Below are positions 42,320 to 50,399 of a DNA stretch of 64,000 bases, piece by piece. A program made the position numbers and the translations under genes. This stretch comes from JBGAHD01 sp044226395 (lineage in GTDB: Bacteria > Pseudomonadota > Gammaproteobacteria > Xanthomonadales > Ahniellaceae). Where the stretch lies: NCBI GenBank assembly GCA_044226395.1, contig JBGAHD010000002.1:1054001-1118000 (forward strand), written 5' to 3'. Each line of letters begins with the position of its first letter. Within the stretch, counting starts at the first letter, position 1. The notes beneath the pieces were generated by a model. It did no database searches, was not told where the DNA came from, and saw nothing but the letters and a program-made list of their open reading frames with translations.

Positions 42320-43975
42320 GTGAACACGCCACCGAACATCGCCGACGCGCTCACCGCCATGGCGCGTCAGGCGCCCGAGCGCGTGGCCATGCACATGCCC
42401 GACGGTGGCGGCCGTCATCGCGCCTTGACCTATGGCGAACTCGATCGCGGCAGCGATGAACTGGCCGCCGGACTGCTCGCCATCGGCATCGCGCCGGGCT
42501 CGCGCGCGGCCTTGATGGTGCGGCCGAGCGAGGCCTTGTTCCTGCTGATGTTCGCGCTGTTCAAGGCGCGCATCGTGCCGGTGCTGATCGATCCGGGCAT
42601 CGACAAGCGCGCGCTCAAGGCGTGCTTGGCCGAAGCGGCGCCAGAGAGTTTCATCGGCATTCCGCTGGCGCAGATCGCGCGCCTGGTGCTGGGCTGGGCG
42701 CGTGGTCACGTGCGGCACGTGGTCACGGTTGGGTCGCGCGGCTTCTGGGGCGGTCATGCCTATGCGCGCGTGCGCGCGCTCGGCGCCGAGCGCCTGGCGC
42801 GCGGCGAGGATTCTCGCGCCGGCGCGCGCGGCGTCGACGAACACGCGCTCGCCGCGATTCTTTTCACCTCGGGCTCGACCGGCGTGCCCAAGGGCGTGGA
42901 ATACACACACGGCAATTTTCTCGCGCAGGTGCAATTGATTCGCGCCGCGTTCGACATCCGTCCCGGCGAAGTCGATTTGCCGACCTTTCCGCCGTTCGCG
43001 CTGTTCGATCCGGGCCTGGGCATGACCAGCGTGATTCCCGAAATGGATCCCACGCGGCCCGCGCGCGCCGATCCGCGCAAGCTCATCGCCGCGATCGAGC
43101 GCTTTGGTTGCACCAGTATGTTCGGCTCGCCCGCGCTACTCGATCGCCTGAGCGCGCACGCGGTCGCGCACGACGTTCGCTTGCCGAGTTTGAAACGCGT
43201 GCTCTCGGCCGGCGCGCCGGTGCGTCCCGAAGTGATCGAACGCGCCTACCGCATGCTGCCGCCCGACGCGCAGCTGTGGACGCCGTACGGCGCCACCGAA
43301 TGCCTGCCCGTCGCCGTGATCGAAGGCCGCGAAGTGCTGAGCGTGGCGCGCGCGCGCACCGATGCCGGTGCCGGCATCTGCGTCGGTCGACCCGTGCCGC
43401 CTAATCGCGTGCGCGTGATCGCGATCAGCGACGACCCGATCGCGCACTGGCAAGACGCGCGCGAAGTGCCGATCGGCGAGATCGGCGAGATCACGGTCAG
43501 CGGCCCCACGACCACGCGCGCGTACTTTCGTCGCGAGCGCGCCACGGCCCTGGCCAAGATTCGCGAAGGCGAGACGATCGTGCATCGCATGGGCGATGTC
43601 GGCTATTTCGATGCCGAGGGTCGGCTGTGGTACGTGGGACGCAAGTCGCATCGCGTCGTCACCGCCCATGGCACGCTGTTCAGCGAGCAGGTCGAGGGCA
43701 TTTTCAACGCCGTGCCGGGCGTGCGTCGCAGCGCGTTGTTGGGTCTGGGCGATTACGGCGCGCAGCGCGCGGTGGTGGCGATCGAGACCACGCGCGAAGC
43801 GCCGGCCTGGTCGACCTTGCTCGAAGCGCTGCGTTCGCGCGCGGCGCAGTTCGACATCACGCGTGGCCTGGACGTGTTCTTGCGGCATCGGGCCTTTCCG
43901 GTCGATATCCGCCACAACGCCAAGATTGGCCGCGAGAAGTTGGCGCTATGGGCCGCGCGACACGTGTCGCCCTGA
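42320..43975 (+). CDS. oleC: OleC, beta-lactone synthetase (AMP-ligase family)
   Basis: The 551-residue ANL-superfamily protein has ATP loop ILFTSGSTGVPKGVEYTHGN, a substrate region LPTFPPFALFDPGLGMTSVI, A5-like WTPYGATECLP, A7-like MGDVGYFDAEGRLWYVGRKS, and a C-terminal Lys region IRHNAKIGREKLALWA. OleC uses ATP to close the 2-alkyl-3-hydroxyacid from OleD into a cis-beta-lactone. GTG at 42320 is selected because TACAAT lies exactly 6 nt upstream and no ribosome site exists. It precedes oleD by 13 bases. Confidence 0.92.
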   Translation: MNTPPNIADALTAMARQAPERVAMHMPDGGGRHRALTYGELDRGSDELAAGLLAIGIAPGSRAALMVRPSEALFLLMFALFKARIVPVLIDPGIDKRALKACLAEAAPESFIGIPLAQIARLVLGWARGHVRHVVTVGSRGFWGGHAYARVRALGAERLARGEDSRAGARGVDEHALAAILFTSGSTGVPKGVEYTHGNFLAQVQLIRAAFDIRPGEVDLPTFPPFALFDPGLGMTSVIPEMDPTRPARADPRKLIAAIERFGCTSMFGSPALLDRLSAHAVAHDVRLPSLKRVLSAGAPVRPEVIERAYRMLPPDAQLWTPYGATECLPVAVIEGREVLSVARARTDAGAGICVGRPVPPNRVRVIAISDDPIAHWQDAREVPIGEIGEITVSGPTTTRAYFRRERATALAKIREGETIVHRMGDVGYFDAEGRLWYVGRKSHRVVTAHGTLFSEQVEGIFNAVPGVRRSALLGLGDYGAQRAVVAIETTREAPAWSTLLEALRSRAAQFDITRGLDVFLRHRAFPVDIRHNAKIGREKLALWAARHVSP

Positions 43976-43988
43976 AACGGAACGAACG

Positions 43989-45002
43989 ATGAGAGTGCTG
44001 GTGACCGGTGGTGGTGGGTTTCTCGGGAGCGCGATCTGCCGCCTGCTGCGCGCGCGCGGCGAGGAACCGGTGAGCTTTGCGCGGCAGCGCTATCCCGCGC
44101 TGGACGCCGATGGCATCGAGCAAGCGCAAGGCGACATCACCGCGCTCGATACCCTGATCACCGCGTCCAAGGGCTGCGACGCGATCATCCATACCGCCGC
44201 GAAGGCGGGCGCCTGGGGTCGCCTCGACGAGTACTACGACATCAACGTCAAGGGCACGGCCAATGTCATCGCCGCCGCGCACATGAATGGCATCACGCGC
44301 CTCGTGCACACCTCGACGCCGAGCGTGGTGCACGCCGGCGGCGATCTCGAAGGCGTGGACGAATCACAACCGCTGGCCACGCACTTCCACGCGCACTATC
44401 CGCGCACCAAGGCCCTGGCCGAACAACAAGTGCTCGCCGCCAACGGCCCGCAGCTGTTCACCGTGGCCTTGCGTCCGCATCTGATCTGGGGCCCGGGCGA
44501 CAATCACCTGCTGCCCAGAATCGTCGCGCGCGCGCGGGCTGGGCGACTGCGCTTCATCGGCAAGACCTCGAAGCTGATCGACACGATCTACATCGACAAT
44601 GCCGCGCAGGCGCACGTCGACGCGCTGTATCGCCTGGCGCCCGAGGCCGCGTGCGCGGGCCGCGCGTATTTCATCAGTCAGGGCGAGCCGATCGCGATCG
44701 ACGCGATGATCAATCATCTGCTGCGCGCCACCGGCTTGCCGGGCGAAACGCGGCGCGTGCCTTACGGCCTGGCCTATGCCATTGGCGCGGTGTGCGAGGT
44801 CGTGTACACGCTCGCGCGCATCGAGTCCGAGCCGCCGATGACGCGCTTCATCGCCGAGCAATTGGCCACCGCGCATTGGTTCAACATCGCCGCCGCGCGG
44901 CGCGATCTGGGCTATGCGCCGCGCGTGAGCCTGATCGAAGGCTTGGCCCAGGTCGCCGCGTGGTGGCAGCGCGGCACGCGCGCGAACGTCGCCGGCGCGT
45001 GA
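43989..45002 (+). CDS. oleD: OleD, NADPH-dependent 2-alkyl-3-ketoacid reductase
   Basis: The 337-residue extended SDR has the glycine motif MRVLVTGGGGFLGSAICRLL, DAIIHTAAKAGAWGRLDEYY, catalytic region VHTSTPSVVHAGGD, and the Tyr/Lys pair in HYPRTKALAEQQVL. Further motifs are RPHLIWGPGDNHLLPRIVAR and DTIYIDNAAQAHVDALYRL. OleD reduces the OleA product to the 2-alkyl-3-hydroxyacid that OleC then activates. The context oleA-oleB / oleC-oleD supports this over the related sterol dehydrogenases. It is the last ole gene; ubiJ follows with its own promoter. Confidence 0.92.
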   Translation: MRVLVTGGGGFLGSAICRLLRARGEEPVSFARQRYPALDADGIEQAQGDITALDTLITASKGCDAIIHTAAKAGAWGRLDEYYDINVKGTANVIAAAHMNGITRLVHTSTPSVVHAGGDLEGVDESQPLATHFHAHYPRTKALAEQQVLAANGPQLFTVALRPHLIWGPGDNHLLPRIVARARAGRLRFIGKTSKLIDTIYIDNAAQAHVDALYRLAPEAACAGRAYFISQGEPIAIDAMINHLLRATGLPGETRRVPYGLAYAIGAVCEVVYTLARIESEPPMTRFIAEQLATAHWFNIAAARRDLGYAPRVSLIEGLAQVAAWWQRGTRANVAGA

Positions 45003-45041
45003 ACGCGCGCGCGGCGCGCGCCTTCGGGCCCGCCGTGCCGC

Positions 45042-45047
45042 TACACT
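45042..45047 (+). promoter_or_regulatory. ubiJ -10 element (leaderless or near-leaderless promoter)
   Basis: TACACT ends 7 nt before the ubiJ ATG. No ribosome site precedes the start, and the -35 is not recognisable. Confidence 0.45.
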
Positions 45048-45054
45048 GCGCGCC

Positions 45055-45708
45055 ATGACCCAAGCGCGCCCGCCCAACCCCGTGTTCGCCGTGCTCGGCC
45101 GCGGCCTGGAAGAAGTGCTCAATCGCGTCGTCGCGCTCGACCGCGACATGACCGGCCACCTCGACGCGCTCGACGGCCGCGCCATCGAACTGACCTGGAC
45201 TGGCCCCGACATCGGCTTGCGCCTGAGCGCGAGCGGCGGACGTCTGAACGTGGGTCCGCGCGAATCCGCGGCCCAGGCCGACCTCGCTGTCAGCAGCACG
45301 CTCGCGGGTCTGGTCAATATGTTCGCGCCGCGTCGCGAAGGCGCGGGCTTCGCCACCGGTCAGGTGCGCATGTCCGGCGACGCCGAACTCGCGCGACGTC
45401 TGTCGCAACTGGCCGAGCGCTTCGATCCCGATCTCGACGGCGCCCTGCGCGAACGCTTCGGCGACGCCGTCGGCACCGCGATCGCGCGCGCCTTGCGCGA
45501 AGGCGGGCAATGGGCCAAGCGCTCGGCGACCACGCTCGCCGAGGACGCGGCCAGCTACGTGCGCGACGAATCGCGCGACGCCGTGTCCGGGCCCGAGCTC
45601 GATGAGTTTCTCGACGATGTCGATCGCCTGCGCGATCGCGTCGAGCGTGTCGGCGCGCGCCTGGATCGCCTGGCCGCGCGCGTGGATGCCACCACGCGAG
45701 GAAGCTGA
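45055..45708 (+). CDS. ubiJ: Ubiquinone biosynthesis accessory factor UbiJ (SCP2 domain)
   Basis: The 217-residue protein has an N-terminal SCP2-like lipid-binding domain (DRDMTGHLDALDGRAIELTW, LAVSSTLAGLVNMFAPRREG, GQVRMSGDAELARRLSQLAE). A C-terminal helical coiled-coil tail follows (VDRLRDRVERVGARLDRLAA). UbiJ scaffolds the soluble ubiquinone metabolon and presents the lipid intermediates. It sits 3 bases before ubiB, as in Escherichia coli, but the usual ubiE partner is absent upstream, where oleD lies instead. Confidence 0.88.
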   Translation: MTQARPPNPVFAVLGRGLEEVLNRVVALDRDMTGHLDALDGRAIELTWTGPDIGLRLSASGGRLNVGPRESAAQADLAVSSTLAGLVNMFAPRREGAGFATGQVRMSGDAELARRLSQLAERFDPDLDGALRERFGDAVGTAIARALREGGQWAKRSATTLAEDAASYVRDESRDAVSGPELDEFLDDVDRLRDRVERVGARLDRLAARVDATTRGS

Positions 45709-45711
45709 GCC

Positions 45712-47373
45712 GTGTTCGCCAGCGTCCTGCGTCTGACCCACATCGCCCGGATCCTGTTGCGCTATCGGCTCGATGAGCTGATCGAGGCCACGCATCTGTT
45801 CCGACCGCTGCGCCTGGTGCGTGGCTTGGTCGCGCGCTCGCCGGCCGATATCGCGAGTCTTTCGCGCGGCGCGCGGCTGCGCCGCGCGCTCGAGGAGCTG
45901 GGCCCGATCTTCGTCAAGTTCGGTCAGATCCTGTCGACGCGTCGCGACTTGTTACCGCCCGATGTCGCGGGCGAACTGGCCTTGCTGCAAGATCGCGTCG
46001 CGCCGTTTCCGGGCCTCGAGGCCAAGGCCGTGGTCGAGGCGGCGCTCGGCGGTCCGCTGGAAAAATTCTACGCGCGCTTCGACATCGAGCCGCTGGCTTC
46101 GGCCTCGATCGCGCAGGTGCACGCGGCCGCGCTGCCCGACGGTCGCGAGGTCGTGGTCAAGGTGCGCCGTCCTCGCATCGCCGAACGCATCGAGACCGAT
46201 CTGGCCTTGCTGCGCGCGCTGGGCAAGCTCGCCGCGCGCTACGCGCCCGACGCCGATCGCGTGCGCCCGCTCGACGTCGTGACCGAGATCGAGCGCACCC
46301 TGCGCGATGAAACCGATCTGCAGCGCGAAGGCGCCAACGCCAGCGCCTTGCGCCGCAACTGGCTCGACTCGCCCGATCTCTACGTGCCCGAAGTGTTCTG
46401 GCAACACACGCGCGAGGACGTGCTGACCATCGAGCGCGTGTGGGGCATTCCTTCCGACGACGTGGCCGCGCTCGACGCCGCCGGCATCGACCGCCCCAAG
46501 CTCGCGGCCAAGGGCGTGCGCGTGTTCTATCAGCAGGTGTTTCGCGACAATCTGTTTCACGCCGACGCGCACCCGGGCAACATCTGGGTCGATCCGACGC
46601 GGACGGACGATCCGCGTTTCATCGCGCTCGACTTCGGCATCATGGGCTCGCTGCCGCGGCTCGATCAGTACTATCTGGCGGCGAACTTCGACGCGATGTT
46701 CCGACTCGACTATCGACGCGTCGCCGAGCTTCACCTCGACGCCGGCTGGATGCCCGCGCACGTGCGCCTGGACGATCTGGAAGCGGCCGTGCGCAGCGTC
46801 TGCGAACCGTATTTCACGCGACCGCTGGCCGAAATCTCGCTCGGCGAAGTGGTGATGAAGATCTTCCGCCTGGCCTATCGCTACGAGCTGCGCATCCAGC
46901 CGCAGTTGCTGCTGCTGCAAAAGACCTTGCTCAACATCGAAGGCCTGGGTCGTCTGCTCGATCCCAAGCTCGATATCTGGGCCGTGGCCAATCCCGTGCT
47001 GACCAGCATCCTGCGCGAAAAGTATGGCGTTGCCGCGCTGGTGCAGGAATTCCGTCAGCGCCTGCCCGAACTGGTGCGCGACGCGCCCGACGTGCCGCAT
47101 CTGATTCACGAATACTTGAAGACCGCCACGCGCGGAGATCAGGTCTTGAACATGCGCTCGCGTGATCTGCGCCTGCTCGCGCAGACCGCGCGCACCACGC
47201 AGCGCGCGCTCGTGCTGGCCGTGCTCGGCGCGGGCTTGCTGGTGGTGACGGCCCTGTTGTGGGCTTTGCGCGCGCAGGGTGCCGGCGTGGCCGGCGTGCC
47301 GGGCGTGGCGTGGTTGACCTTGGTCGCGAGTCTCGCCAGTTTCACCTTGGCCCTGCGACCGCCGCGCAAGTGA
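45712..47373 (+). CDS. ubiB: Ubiquinone biosynthesis atypical kinase/ATPase UbiB
   Basis: The 553-residue protein shows the UbiB/ADCK signature KFGQILSTRRDLLPPDVAGE (KxGQ), an A-rich loop region PLASASIAQVHAA, VVVKVRRPRI with the ATP-binding Lys, NLFHADAHPGNIWVD, and IALDFGIMGSL as the DFG equivalent. Two C-terminal TM helices (ALVLAVLGAGLLVVTALLWA and WLTLVASLASFTLAL) anchor it to the inner membrane. UbiB helps extract or mobilise ubiquinone precursors using ATP. The GTG start has a GAGGAA site. Its stop overlaps truC. Confidence 0.94.
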   Translation: MFASVLRLTHIARILLRYRLDELIEATHLFRPLRLVRGLVARSPADIASLSRGARLRRALEELGPIFVKFGQILSTRRDLLPPDVAGELALLQDRVAPFPGLEAKAVVEAALGGPLEKFYARFDIEPLASASIAQVHAAALPDGREVVVKVRRPRIAERIETDLALLRALGKLAARYAPDADRVRPLDVVTEIERTLRDETDLQREGANASALRRNWLDSPDLYVPEVFWQHTREDVLTIERVWGIPSDDVAALDAAGIDRPKLAAKGVRVFYQQVFRDNLFHADAHPGNIWVDPTRTDDPRFIALDFGIMGSLPRLDQYYLAANFDAMFRLDYRRVAELHLDAGWMPAHVRLDDLEAAVRSVCEPYFTRPLAEISLGEVVMKIFRLAYRYELRIQPQLLLLQKTLLNIEGLGRLLDPKLDIWAVANPVLTSILREKYGVAALVQEFRQRLPELVRDAPDVPHLIHEYLKTATRGDQVLNMRSRDLRLLAQTARTTQRALVLAVLGAGLLVVTALLWALRAQGAGVAGVPGVAWLTLVASLASFTLALRPPRK

Positions 47374-48080
47374 GCGAGGCGATCGCGATCGTCCACGCCG
47401 ACGAAGCCCTGGTCGCGGTCAACAAACCGCCGGGCATCGCCGCGCATCGCTCCAAGCTGGTCGGCGAGGACGACGATTATCTGGTCGATCGCGTGCGCGC
47501 GCAGACTGGCCGCACGCTGTATCTGGTGCATCGTCTCGATCGCGCGACCAGTGGCTTGAATCTGTTCGCCGGTTCGCGTGAACTGGCCGCGAGCCTGGGC
47601 GAGCAGTTCATGTCGCGCGCGGTCGACAAGACCTATCTCGCCGTGTGCCGCGGCTGGCCCGAGGCCAGCGGCGCGATCGACTACGCGCTCGACGCGCCCG
47701 GTCAGCGCGAGGCCAAGGCCGCGCTCACCGAATGGCGACGCTTGGCCACGGCCACCGTGCCGATTGCCCTGGGGCGCTATCCCGAGCAGCGTTACGCGTT
47801 GCTGGCGGTCTATCCGCGCACGGGACGCTATCAGCAGATCCGACGGCATTTCCATCACGTCTCGCATCATCTGATCGGCGACACCACGCACGGTCGTGGC
47901 GATCACAATCGGCTGTTTCGCCAGTACTTCGGCGCGCATCGCTTGCTGCTGCACGCCTGGCGGTTGAGCTTTCGTCATCCGCTGACCGACGCGCCGCTCA
48001 CGCTCGAGGCGCCGCTCGACGCGAGCTTCACGCGCGTGTTCGAGGCACTCGGTTGGCGCGAGGCCCTGGCCGGTGTTTGA
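47370..48080 (+). CDS. truC: tRNA pseudouridine(65) synthase, RluA family
   Basis: The 236-residue RluA-type synthase has the catalytic block LVHRLDRATSGLNLFAGS with its essential Asp. VNKPPGIAAHRSKLVGEDDD is the Y-x-W-R-like start. Further blocks are VCRGWPEASGAIDYAL, YPRTGRYQQIRRHFHHVSHH, LIGDTTHGRGDHNRLFR and HRLLLHAWRLSFRHPLT. The order and a PVATGRYP-like segment (PIALGRYPEQRYAL) match TruC rather than RluA, C or D. It overlaps the ubiB stop (GTGA), so the operon is ubiJ-ubiB-truC. Confidence 0.88.
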   Translation: MSEAIAIVHADEALVAVNKPPGIAAHRSKLVGEDDDYLVDRVRAQTGRTLYLVHRLDRATSGLNLFAGSRELAASLGEQFMSRAVDKTYLAVCRGWPEASGAIDYALDAPGQREAKAALTEWRRLATATVPIALGRYPEQRYALLAVYPRTGRYQQIRRHFHHVSHHLIGDTTHGRGDHNRLFRQYFGAHRLLLHAWRLSFRHPLTDAPLTLEAPLDASFTRVFEALGWREALAGV

Positions 48081-48092
48081 AACGCGCGGCGA

Positions 48093-48106
48093 GGTCACGC
48101 GTGACC
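48093..48106. promoter_or_regulatory. 14-bp perfect palindrome between truC and arfB
   Basis: GGTCACGCGTGACC sits 12 bases after truC, with a TAGACT -10-like element (48118-48123) 11 bases further on. It may be an operator or part of a hairpin. Confidence 0.35.
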
Positions 48107-48149
48107 CGGGCCGCTGCTAGACTCCGGCCAAAACCAGGTCAGTCCGCTC

Positions 48150-48578
48150 GTGCTCGCAGTCAACGCCCAGATCGCCATTCCCGACGCCGAATTGGTCGAG
48201 CGCTTCGTGCGCTCCGGCGGCCCCGGTGGGCAGAACGTCAACAAGGTCGCGACCGCGGTCGAGCTGCGCTTCGACGTGCGCAATAGTCCGTCCCTGCCCG
48301 AAGCCGTGCGCGAACGCTTGCTCGCGCGCGCCGATCGGCGCCTGACCGACGAAGGCTGGCTGGTCATCGCCGCGCAGCGTTTTCGCACGCAGGATCGCAA
48401 TCGCGCCGACGCGCGCGAGCGCCTGGCCGAGATCATCCGCGCCGCCACCGTGGTGGCGAAGAAGCGCGTCGCGACCAAGCCGCCGCGCGCGGCCAAGGAA
48501 CGACGTCTGCAAAGCAAGCGGGTCAAGGCCTCGGTCAAGCGCGACCGCAACTCACGCGCCTGGGAGCGCGAACGATGA
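48150..48578 (+). CDS. arfB: Alternative ribosome-rescue peptidyl-tRNA hydrolase ArfB
   Basis: The 142-residue protein carries the release-factor GGQ motif in VRSGGPGGQNVNKVATAVEL. A basic, flexible C-terminal tail (AAKERRLQSKRVKASVKRDR) would enter the empty mRNA channel of stalled ribosomes. It lacks the codon-recognition domains of RF1/RF2. The GTG at 48150 is the first in-frame start. It overlaps the next gene by 4 bases (ATGA), suggesting coupled translation with an acyltransferase. Confidence 0.93.
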   Translation: MLAVNAQIAIPDAELVERFVRSGGPGGQNVNKVATAVELRFDVRNSPSLPEAVRERLLARADRRLTDEGWLVIAAQRFRTQDRNRADARERLAEIIRAATVVAKKRVATKPPRAAKERRLQSKRVKASVKRDRNSRAWERER

Positions 48579-49171
48579 TCGACCTGCCGCCCTGCAATGA
48601 TCTGCCGCCGCTGGCGCGGCGCACGGGCAATGCCTTCACGCGCTGGTTCGGCACCCTGGTGCTGCGCCTGGGCGGCTGGCGCGTGGTCGGTGAGTTTCCC
48701 AACATTCCGAAGCTCGTGATGCTGGCCGCGCCGCATTCCTCGGCGTGGGACGCCGTGTGGGGCTTGGCCGTGCGCATGAAGCTCGGCGTCGACGTGCGCT
48801 TCATGGCCAAGCGCGAGGCCTTTTGGTGGCCGCTGGGCGTGTTTTTGCGCGCCTTCGGTGGCGTGCCGATCGATCGCTCCTCGGCCAGCGGCGTGGTCGG
48901 CGGCATGGTCGAGGAACTCAAGCGCAGCGAGCGCCTGTGGATGCTGCTCGCGCCCGAAGGCACGCGCAAGCGCGTGGAAAAATGGAAGAGCGGGTTCTGG
49001 CACATCGCCATGGGCGCGGACGTGCCGGTGCTGTGCGTGTTCTTTCATTACCCCGAGAAAGTCGTCGGCATCGGCAAGGTGTTGCGCATGAGCGGCAATC
49101 TCGCCGCCGACATGGCGGCCGTGCGCGAGTACTATCGTCCCTTCATCGGCAAGCATCGCGGCACGACGTGA
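48575..49171 (+). CDS. Lysophospholipid-acyltransferase family protein
   Basis: The 198-residue protein has an acyltransferase H-x4-D motif in AAPHSSAWDAVW, then RFMAKREAFWWPLGVFLRAF, the GGVPIDRSS block and LLAPEGTRKR (the EGTR motif). These are the motifs of the PlsC-like superfamily. It is shorter than PlsC and has one N-terminal hydrophobic stretch, so it fits the small subgroup acting on lipids near the inner membrane. The acceptor is unknown. It overlaps arfB. Confidence 0.85.
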   Translation: MIDLPPCNDLPPLARRTGNAFTRWFGTLVLRLGGWRVVGEFPNIPKLVMLAAPHSSAWDAVWGLAVRMKLGVDVRFMAKREAFWWPLGVFLRAFGGVPIDRSSASGVVGGMVEELKRSERLWMLLAPEGTRKRVEKWKSGFWHIAMGADVPVLCVFFHYPEKVVGIGKVLRMSGNLAADMAAVREYYRPFIGKHRGTT

Positions 49172-49211
49172 AGCGTCGCGAGGCATTCATTCGACTCAGC
49201 GAGGATTGATC

Positions 49212-50345
49212 ATGCTCCAACCCGGCGATCGCGTCCCCGATTTCGCACTGGCCTCCGACACCGCCGGCACGGTCAGCGCCGAAGGCCTGCGTGGCCAGCG
49301 TTACGTGCTGTATTTCTATCCCAAGGACGACACGCCGGGCTGCACGGTCGAGGCCTGCGCGTTCCGCGACAACTTGCCCGCGTTCCAGGCGCTGGGCGTG
49401 CCGGTGTTCGGCGTCAGCGCCGACGAAGTCGGTGATCACGAGCGCTTCGCGCGCAAGTTCTCGCTCAACTTCCCGCTGCTGTCCGATCCCTCGCACGCCA
49501 CGCTCGAGGGCTTCGGCACCTGGGTCGAGAAGAACATGTACGGCCGCACCTACATGGGCGTGGCTCGCGCGACCTTCGTGATCGACGCCGAGGGTCGCGT
49601 CGAAAAGGTCTGGGAGAAAGTCTCGCCCGCCATTCACGCCGAGGAAGTGCGCGCCTATCTGGCCGGCGAACCCGCGCCCGCGCCGGCGCCCAAGCCGGTC
49701 AAGCCGCGCGCGCCCAAGGCGCCCAAGCCGGAAGTCGACGTCGCGCCCGTGCCCGCCGCCGAAGGCATCGTGATCGCCGCGCCGGCCGAGCACGCGGCCA
49801 AGCCCGCGCGCGCGCCGAAAGCCGCGAAGCCCGCCGCGCCCGCCGCCGACAAGACCACCGCCACGCCGAGCAAGGCCAAACCCGCGAAGACCGGGGCCAA
49901 GCGCAAGGTAACGACGACTTCGGCCAGCAAGTCCACGGCGCCCAAGCCCGCGGCCAAACCGGCGAAGAAGGCGAGCGCGAAGAAAGCGGCGAAGAAAGCC
50001 GCGAAGCCGGTCGCGAAGAAGCCCGTGAAGAAGGCCGGCAAGAAAGCCGCGAAGAAGATCGCGCGCAAGGCCGCCAAGCCGATCGCCAAGAAGGCCGCGA
50101 AGAAAGCCGCGAAGCCGGTCGGCAAGAAGGCCGCGAAGAAAGGCGCGAAGAAAATCGCCAAGCCGGCCAGCAAGAAGCCCGCGAAGAAGGCCGCCAAGAA
50201 AGTCGCGCGCAAGGCCGCGAAGCCCGCGTCGCGCGGCCGCTCGGCCAAGTCGGCGGCGAAGTCCGCGCCGGCGCGTCGCGGTGGCGCGATCAGTCGCGCG
50301 CTGGCCAGCGTGCGCGGTCTGTTCGGCGGCAAGGCCAAACGCTGA
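49212..50345 (+). CDS. bcp: BCP/PrxQ peroxiredoxin fused to a histone-H1-like Lys/Ala/Pro-rich tail
   Basis: Residues 1-150 are a complete BCP/PrxQ peroxiredoxin: VPDFALASDTAGTV, FYPKDDTPGCTVEACAFRD with peroxidatic Cys44 and resolving Cys49, VFGVSADEVGDHERFARKF, GRTYMGVARATFVID. BCP normally ends here. This protein continues for about 225 residues of low-complexity sequence: first APAPKPVKPRAPKAPKP, then long runs of KKAAKKAAKPV-type repeats resembling histone H1 or AlgP-like proteins, and finally ISRALASVRGLFGGKAKR. The tail is extremely basic and likely binds DNA, RNA or polyphosphate, tethering peroxide protection to the nucleoid. No frameshift or second start separates the parts. The ATG has a GAGGA site. 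Confidence 0.9.
   Translation: MLQPGDRVPDFALASDTAGTVSAEGLRGQRYVLYFYPKDDTPGCTVEACAFRDNLPAFQALGVPVFGVSADEVGDHERFARKFSLNFPLLSDPSHATLEGFGTWVEKNMYGRTYMGVARATFVIDAEGRVEKVWEKVSPAIHAEEVRAYLAGEPAPAPAPKPVKPRAPKAPKPEVDVAPVPAAEGIVIAAPAEHAAKPARAPKAAKPAAPAADKTTATPSKAKPAKTGAKRKVTTTSASKSTAPKPAAKPAKKASAKKAAKKAAKPVAKKPVKKAGKKAAKKIARKAAKPIAKKAAKKAAKPVGKKAAKKGAKKIAKPASKKPAKKAAKKVARKAAKPASRGRSAKSAAKSAPARRGGAISRALASVRGLFGGKAKR
49668..50270 (+). repeat. Low-complexity Lys/Ala/Pro-coding repeat region of the bcp tail
   Basis: Imperfect repetition of AAGAAAGCCGCGAAG-like units encodes KKAAKK and KPVAKK blocks. It is densest at about 49970-50240. Copy number may vary between strains. Confidence 0.75.
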
Positions 50346-50355
50346 ACCGTGTCAC

Positions 50356-50377
50356 GGCCGGGCCGCGAGGCCCGGCC
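50356..50377. terminator. Terminator between bcp fusion and lysR
   Basis: A 9-bp perfect stem (50356-50364 with 50369-50377) with a GCGA tetraloop separates convergent genes. Confidence 0.6.
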
Positions 50378-50399
50378 TCGCGCTCGTCGTTGGCGCGGG

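Noticed and set aside
49970..50240. Lys-rich repeat considered as a frameshift artefact or a microsatellite
   Set aside because: The frame stays open with normal codon third positions and a distinct C-terminal end, so it is treated as a genuine tail.
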